In this document: positions 62,518 to 64,000 of the stretch, piece after piece
Layout of the letters: each line of letters opens with the position of its first letter
How positions within the stretch are numbered: the first letter of the stretch is position 1
Assembly (NCBI GenBank): GCA_016744435.1
Contig: JADGEJ010000005.1
Coordinates: 1-64,000, forward strand
Direction of reading: 5' to 3'
Source: Lentibacter sp.
Lineage (GTDB): Bacteria > Pseudomonadota > Alphaproteobacteria > Rhodobacterales > Rhodobacteraceae
Length of the DNA stretch: 64,000 bases
Made by a program: the position numbers and the translations under genes
Notes under the pieces: model-generated
Told to the model about the DNA's origin: nothing
Database searches by the model: none
The model's input: the letters and a program-made list of their open reading frames with translations, nothing else

Positions 62518-63195
62518 ATGCATATCGAACCAGGCGTCGTAACAGGCGCAAAAATTGTCCTATCATACGCAACAGCAGCCGGTGCAGGCGCGATTGGCCT
62601 CAAAATGGCTTGGGACGCTATTAAAGAAAAAGGTCTCGTATCGCTGGCAATGCGGACAGTGGCCGCAGCTGTGATGGTTTTCAGCTTTTTCCAGCTCCTG
62701 CCTCATTACCCAGTGGGCGTGTCTGAAGTTCACTTCATTCTCGGGTCTACATTGTTTCTCGTTTTTGGCGCAGCACCTGCGGCTCTTGGCCTAGCAATTG
62801 GCCTGGCCATCCAAAGCTTCTTTCTTGCGCCATTTGATATTCCACAATTTGGCATGAACCTAACAACTTTGCTTGTTCCGCTCTTTGGTTTGAAAATGAT
62901 CGCAGATCGCATCATTCCTGCGTCCACACGTTACGTTGACCTCAGCTACAAACAAACACTTGTGCTTTCCGCAGCATTTCAAGCTGGTGTTGTGGCATGG
63001 GTTGGTTTTTGGGCGTTCTACGGCCAAGGTTTTGGCGCAGAAAACCTTGTGAACGTATCCACATTTGGTATCGCTTACATGGCGGTTATCTTGATTGAGC
63101 CACTCGCAGACCTCGCGATCCTTTTCCTTGCAAAAACAATGGATAAAGGTTTGCCAGTGGCACTTGTAACGCCACGCCTTTTCAACGCGGCATAA
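62518..63195 (+). CDS. CbiM-like cobalt ECF transporter permease
   Basis: A 225-residue membrane protein with five to six hydrophobic segments. The start MHIEPG has His2, as in CbiM/NikM where the N-terminal amine and His2 bind Co or Ni. H63 and H72 (in LPHYPVGVSEVHFILGSTLF) and LAPFDIPQFGMNLTTLLVPLFG recall the CbiM SxHxxG, AHGG and TTLG...N blocks. The preceding cobalamin riboswitch fits cobalt import. No cbiNQO genes are within the window, so the energising partners are elsewhere or differ. Confidence 0.75.
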   Translation: MHIEPGVVTGAKIVLSYATAAGAGAIGLKMAWDAIKEKGLVSLAMRTVAAAVMVFSFFQLLPHYPVGVSEVHFILGSTLFLVFGAAPAALGLAIGLAIQSFFLAPFDIPQFGMNLTTLLVPLFGLKMIADRIIPASTRYVDLSYKQTLVLSAAFQAGVVAWVGFWAFYGQGFGAENLVNVSTFGIAYMAVILIEPLADLAILFLAKTMDKGLPVALVTPRLFNAA

Positions 63196-63218
63196 GCCAC
63201 GTTCACATGATTTGATTT

Positions 63219-63238
63219 TGGCCTCCTTTGTGAGGCCA
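63219..63238 (+). terminator. hairpin between permease and cobF
   Basis: TGGCCTC (63219-63225) with GAGGCCA (63232-63238), a 7-bp stem with a 6-base loop, followed by CTTTCATTT. The T content is moderate, so it may be a partial terminator. Confidence 0.4.
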
Positions 63239-63266
63239 CTTTCATTTCTAGGACAAGGACATTTGG

Positions 63267-64000
63267 ATGCTGGATCTCATATTGATTGGCATAGGGACGG
63301 GCAACCCTGACCATCTAACACGACAAGCGATGAAGGCCCTCAATTCTGCGGACCTAATTCTGATCCCGTATAAAGGCAGCGAGAAAGCGGACCTTGCGGC
63401 ATTGCGGCGTGATATTTGTGATGAAGTTTTGGCTGCCCCTGTGCCGATTAAAGAATTCGTGCTTCCCGTTCGGGATCCAAAAATTGCCGATTATATCACC
63501 CGCGTGAATGCGTGGCATGATGCCATCGCAGAGTGCTGGCTTGAGGCGATTTCCAGCCATGGTGGGGCCACGCGTGTGGCGCTGCTGGTTTGGGGGGATC
63601 CGTCGCTTTATGACAGCACTCTTCGGATTGCGGACCGTGTGCAAAACACGCGGCTCGTTCGGCTCGAAGTCATCCCAGGCATCACATCTATGCAAGCGTT
63701 AACCGCGGCGCATCGCATTGCGTTAAATGCTCTTGGTAGGCCGTTCACGGTGACCACGGGGCGGCAGCTTCGCGATCACGGATGGCCAGATGGGGCGGAG
63801 CGTTTGGTGGTGATGCTGGATGGGGACAGTGCGTTTCAAACGCTTGATCCCACCGGCATTGATATTTGGTGGGGTGGTTTTGTTGGCATGGCCAATGAAA
63901 TCATTCGCTCTGGTGCCCTGGCCGATGTGTCCCAAGACATCATTGATACACGCGCACGCGCCAAGGATGAACACGGCTGGATTATGGATATTTATATCTT
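63267..64000 (+). CDS. cobF: precorrin-6A synthase (deacetylating), 3' end outside window
   Basis: CobF deacylates and methylates C1 of precorrin-5. The 244 codons present start MLDLILIGIGTGNPDHLTRQAMKALNSADLILIPYKG (ATG 63267 with AGGACAAGGA upstream) and include RVALLVWGDPSLYDSTLRIAD, VIPGITSMQALTAAHRIALNALGRPF, VVMLDGDSAF and IWWGGFVGMANEII, all CobF-specific. The frame is open to the last base. With this gene the methyltransferase set of the aerobic pathway is complete. Confidence 0.9.
   Translation, partial: MLDLILIGIGTGNPDHLTRQAMKALNSADLILIPYKGSEKADLAALRRDICDEVLAAPVPIKEFVLPVRDPKIADYITRVNAWHDAIAECWLEAISSHGGATRVALLVWGDPSLYDSTLRIADRVQNTRLVRLEVIPGITSMQALTAAHRIALNALGRPFTVTTGRQLRDHGWPDGAERLVVMLDGDSAFQTLDPTGIDIWWGGFVGMANEIIRSGALADVSQDIIDTRARAKDEHGWIMDIYI

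Noticed and set aside
1-64000. Insertion sequences or transposases
   Set aside because: No DDE transposase motifs or terminal inverted repeats with target duplications were seen; mobility traces are limited to integrases and the att repeat.

Overview
The window is chromosomal DNA from an alphaproteobacterium, most likely a marine member of the Rhodobacterales (Roseobacter group). This rests on the gene order rpsA-ihfB-lapA-trpF-trpB, on neighbours typical of that group (pth/DUF2332, rplY, trpA, ychF), and on an aerobic (late cobalt insertion) cobalamin pathway with CobG, CobN, CobW, a BluE-type kinase and a CbiM-like permease. No base composition was computed; by eye 15.1-43.4 kb is richer in A+T than either flank.

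Layout. (1) 1-15090 is core chromosome: the 3' end of rpsA, ihfB, lapA, trpF, trpB, then a minus-strand group (membrane LuxR-type regulator, small secreted protein, DUF2237, serine hydrolase, DUF2332, pth), an FkbM methyltransferase, rplY, a sulfotransferase, an FMN hydroxy-acid dehydrogenase, trpA, ychF, a lipoprotein, a small HTH gene and tRNA-Ser(GCU). (2) 15091-39016 is a genomic island of about 23.9 kb inserted in the 3' end of that tRNA. The last 17 bases of the tRNA recur at 39000-39016, which fixes both ends. Its integrase is truncated. It carries an orphan response regulator, a phosphoesterase/XRE cassette, and a defence locus: a DNA cytosine methyltransferase and an HNH protein facing an operon of GHKL (MORC-like) ATPase, Z1 helicase-like ATPase, PD-(D/E)XK protein and AIPR protein. 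Next come gene fragments (phosphoesterase, integrase, type III Mod), two odd Cys-containing proteins, a four-gene membrane/methyltransferase/CMP-kinase-like cassette, and a PIN-domain membrane protein. (3) 39017-43393 is a degraded accessory stretch: frameshifted ORFs, a ribbon-helix-helix gene, a Fic gene with a clear operator-promoter, and a chimeric toprim ORF. (4) 43394-64000 is a cobalamin biosynthesis cluster running past the window end.

How it works together. The cob genes cover nearly all steps from uroporphyrinogen III to adenosyl-cobinamide-GDP: CobA, I, G, J, M, F, K, L and H build hydrogenobyrinic acid; CobB amidates it; CobN is the large subunit of the cobaltochelatase; CobO adenosylates; CobQ amidates; CbiB with the BluE-like kinase and CobC supply and attach the aminopropanol arm; CobP activates the side chain. 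CobS/CobT of the chelatase and the DMB-loop enzymes (CobU, CobV) are not in the window. Two cobalamin riboswitches, one per strand, sit before the DUF1636-cobW-cobN operon and before the cobalt permease gene. In both, the ribosome binding site lies in or next to a small hairpin, which suggests control of translation.

The strongest candidate for an unusual system is the methyltransferase/HNH plus ATPase-Z1-PD-(D/E)XK-AIPR locus (18964-29119). Its architecture matches MORC/MutL-type restriction-modification operons known from comparative genomics, here with a leftover tandem fragment of a second, diverged methyltransferase. The less familiar candidates are the 33298-36438 cassette, the PIN-membrane protein at 36614-38605, and a protein with a nitrile-hydratase-leader-like region at 32536-33024.
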